A DNA stretch of 64,000 bases from assembly GCA_001464625.1 (NCBI GenBank), contig LNFJ01000044.1, forward strand, positions 1 through 64,000. The letters run 5' to 3'. The position numbers and the translations under genes were made by a program. The number at the start of each line of letters is the position of its first letter. Position 1 is the first letter of the stretch. Of the stretch, positions 63,595 to 64,000 are shown in pieces. Under the pieces are notes generated by a model. That model ran no database searches. It was not told the DNA's origin and worked only from the letters and a program-made list of their open reading frames with translations. Source of the DNA: Bacteroidia bacterium Ga0077558. GTDB lineage: Bacteria > Bacteroidota > Bacteroidia > Chitinophagales > Chitinophagaceae.

Positions 63595-64000
63595 AAATTA
63601 TTCTTTTATTAACATCCCTGTTGTTTGTAATTACATCGGGTTTAGGGCAGGACAGTGCTGCTAAAAAGCCTCTTATAATTTCTGGTTATGCAGAAGTATA
63701 TTATCAGTACGACTTTAATAGGCCTGTTGATGGTAACCGTCCGGGCTTTATTTATAGCCATAACCGCCATAACGAGTTTAACCTCAATCTCGGGTTTATA
63801 AAAGCAGCGTATGCAACTGAAAAAGTTAGAGCTAACCTGGCTATTGCCACAGGTACTTATGTAAATGCTAACTATGCAGCAGAGCCAAGAGTACTACAAA
63901 ATATGTTTGAAGCGAATGTGGGTATTAAGCTCAGCAAAAAGAAAAATTTTTGGTTGGATGCCGGTATTCTTCCTTCACATATTGGTTTTGAAAGTGCTGT
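63591..64000 (+). CDS. outer-membrane beta-barrel porin, 5' part
   Basis: The frame starts in the ATGA overlap with kup and leaves the window at its right edge; 136 codons are visible. A signal peptide (LLLTSLLFVITSGLGQ) is followed by alternating amphipathic strands (PLIISGYAEVYYQYDF, NEFNLNLGFIKAAYA, RANLAIATGTYVNANY). This fits the porin family found beside kdp genes in Bacteroidota. Together with kup it would let potassium enter across both membranes; that is inference. Confidence 0.82.
   Translation, partial: MKIILLLTSLLFVITSGLGQDSAAKKPLIISGYAEVYYQYDFNRPVDGNRPGFIYSHNRHNEFNLNLGFIKAAYATEKVRANLAIATGTYVNANYAAEPRVLQNMFEANVGIKLSKKKNFWLDAGILPSHIGFESA

Noticed and set aside
1-64000. tRNA, rRNA, CRISPR, insertion sequence or phage genes
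   Set aside because: No tRNA arm sequences, spaced direct repeats, transposase or integrase motifs were noticed; a tRNAscan or IS search would settle it.

Overview
This window is a chromosomal segment of a Bacteroidota bacterium, most likely family Chitinophagaceae. The evidence is a type IX secretion sorting tail (gene at 40166), a GLPGLI-family protein, a single-chain branched-chain ketoacid dehydrogenase E1, many DUF418, DUF3857 and DUF2892 type genes, futalosine-pathway menaquinone synthesis (mqnC), AT-rich spacers without Shine-Dalgarno sites, and several exact TAnnTTTG promoter boxes typical of the phylum. I saw no tRNA, rRNA, CRISPR array, transposase, integrase or phage gene. The genus call is inference.

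Layout. 1-2.6 kb: end of a cytochrome c gene, a small membrane protein, a TPR protein and purN. 2.6-11.2 kb: a run of secreted hydrolases (three beta-lactamase-fold serine hydrolases, an amidohydrolase with an NTF2-like tail, an S10 carboxypeptidase). 11.2-15.7 kb: six tandem paralogues of a membrane-anchored family starting with MEVHHH. They share a near-constant first ~49 residues (28 in the first copy) but have very different C-terminal domains. Two broken 5' stubs of the same family sit between the upstream hydrolase genes. 15.8-25.5 kb: an exported agmatine-deiminase-like lipoprotein, a TPR/membrane protein, a pair of DUF3857/transglutaminase-fold proteins (one with the catalytic Cys, one without), a penicillin-acylase-type Ntn hydrolase and a small cytosolic protein. 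25.5-26.6 kb: a Crp/Fnr regulator followed by a perfect CRP-like palindrome and two small membrane-protein genes. 26.7-37.9 kb: two DUF418 proteins flanking a D-aminoacylase, a ricin-like protein, an ABC exporter, a serine hydrolase and an S9 peptidase. 38-49 kb: fused E1, a T9SS cargo, an M16 protease pair, a PDZ aspartyl protease, mqnC, small proteins and a diheme cytochrome. 49-59 kb: PagL-like lipid A deacylase, nagA, a two-component system, a GLPGLI protein, a surface-protein candidate and a tail-specific protease. 59-64 kb: nucleotidyltransferase, then a KdpD/KdpE-like pair, a Kup potassium transporter and the start of a porin in one operon.

Two themes stand out. First, the secreted-hydrolase region with the MEVHHH array is the best candidate for an uncharacterised system: a constant basic/His-rich head and membrane anchor presenting variable envelope domains, interleaved with peptidases. 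Second, short repeats invade gene edges: period-7 arrays occur in or beside several genes, including nine heptamers (63 nt, in frame) that encode the linker between the two halves of the fused E1; a nested inverted repeat supplies the last codons of purN.
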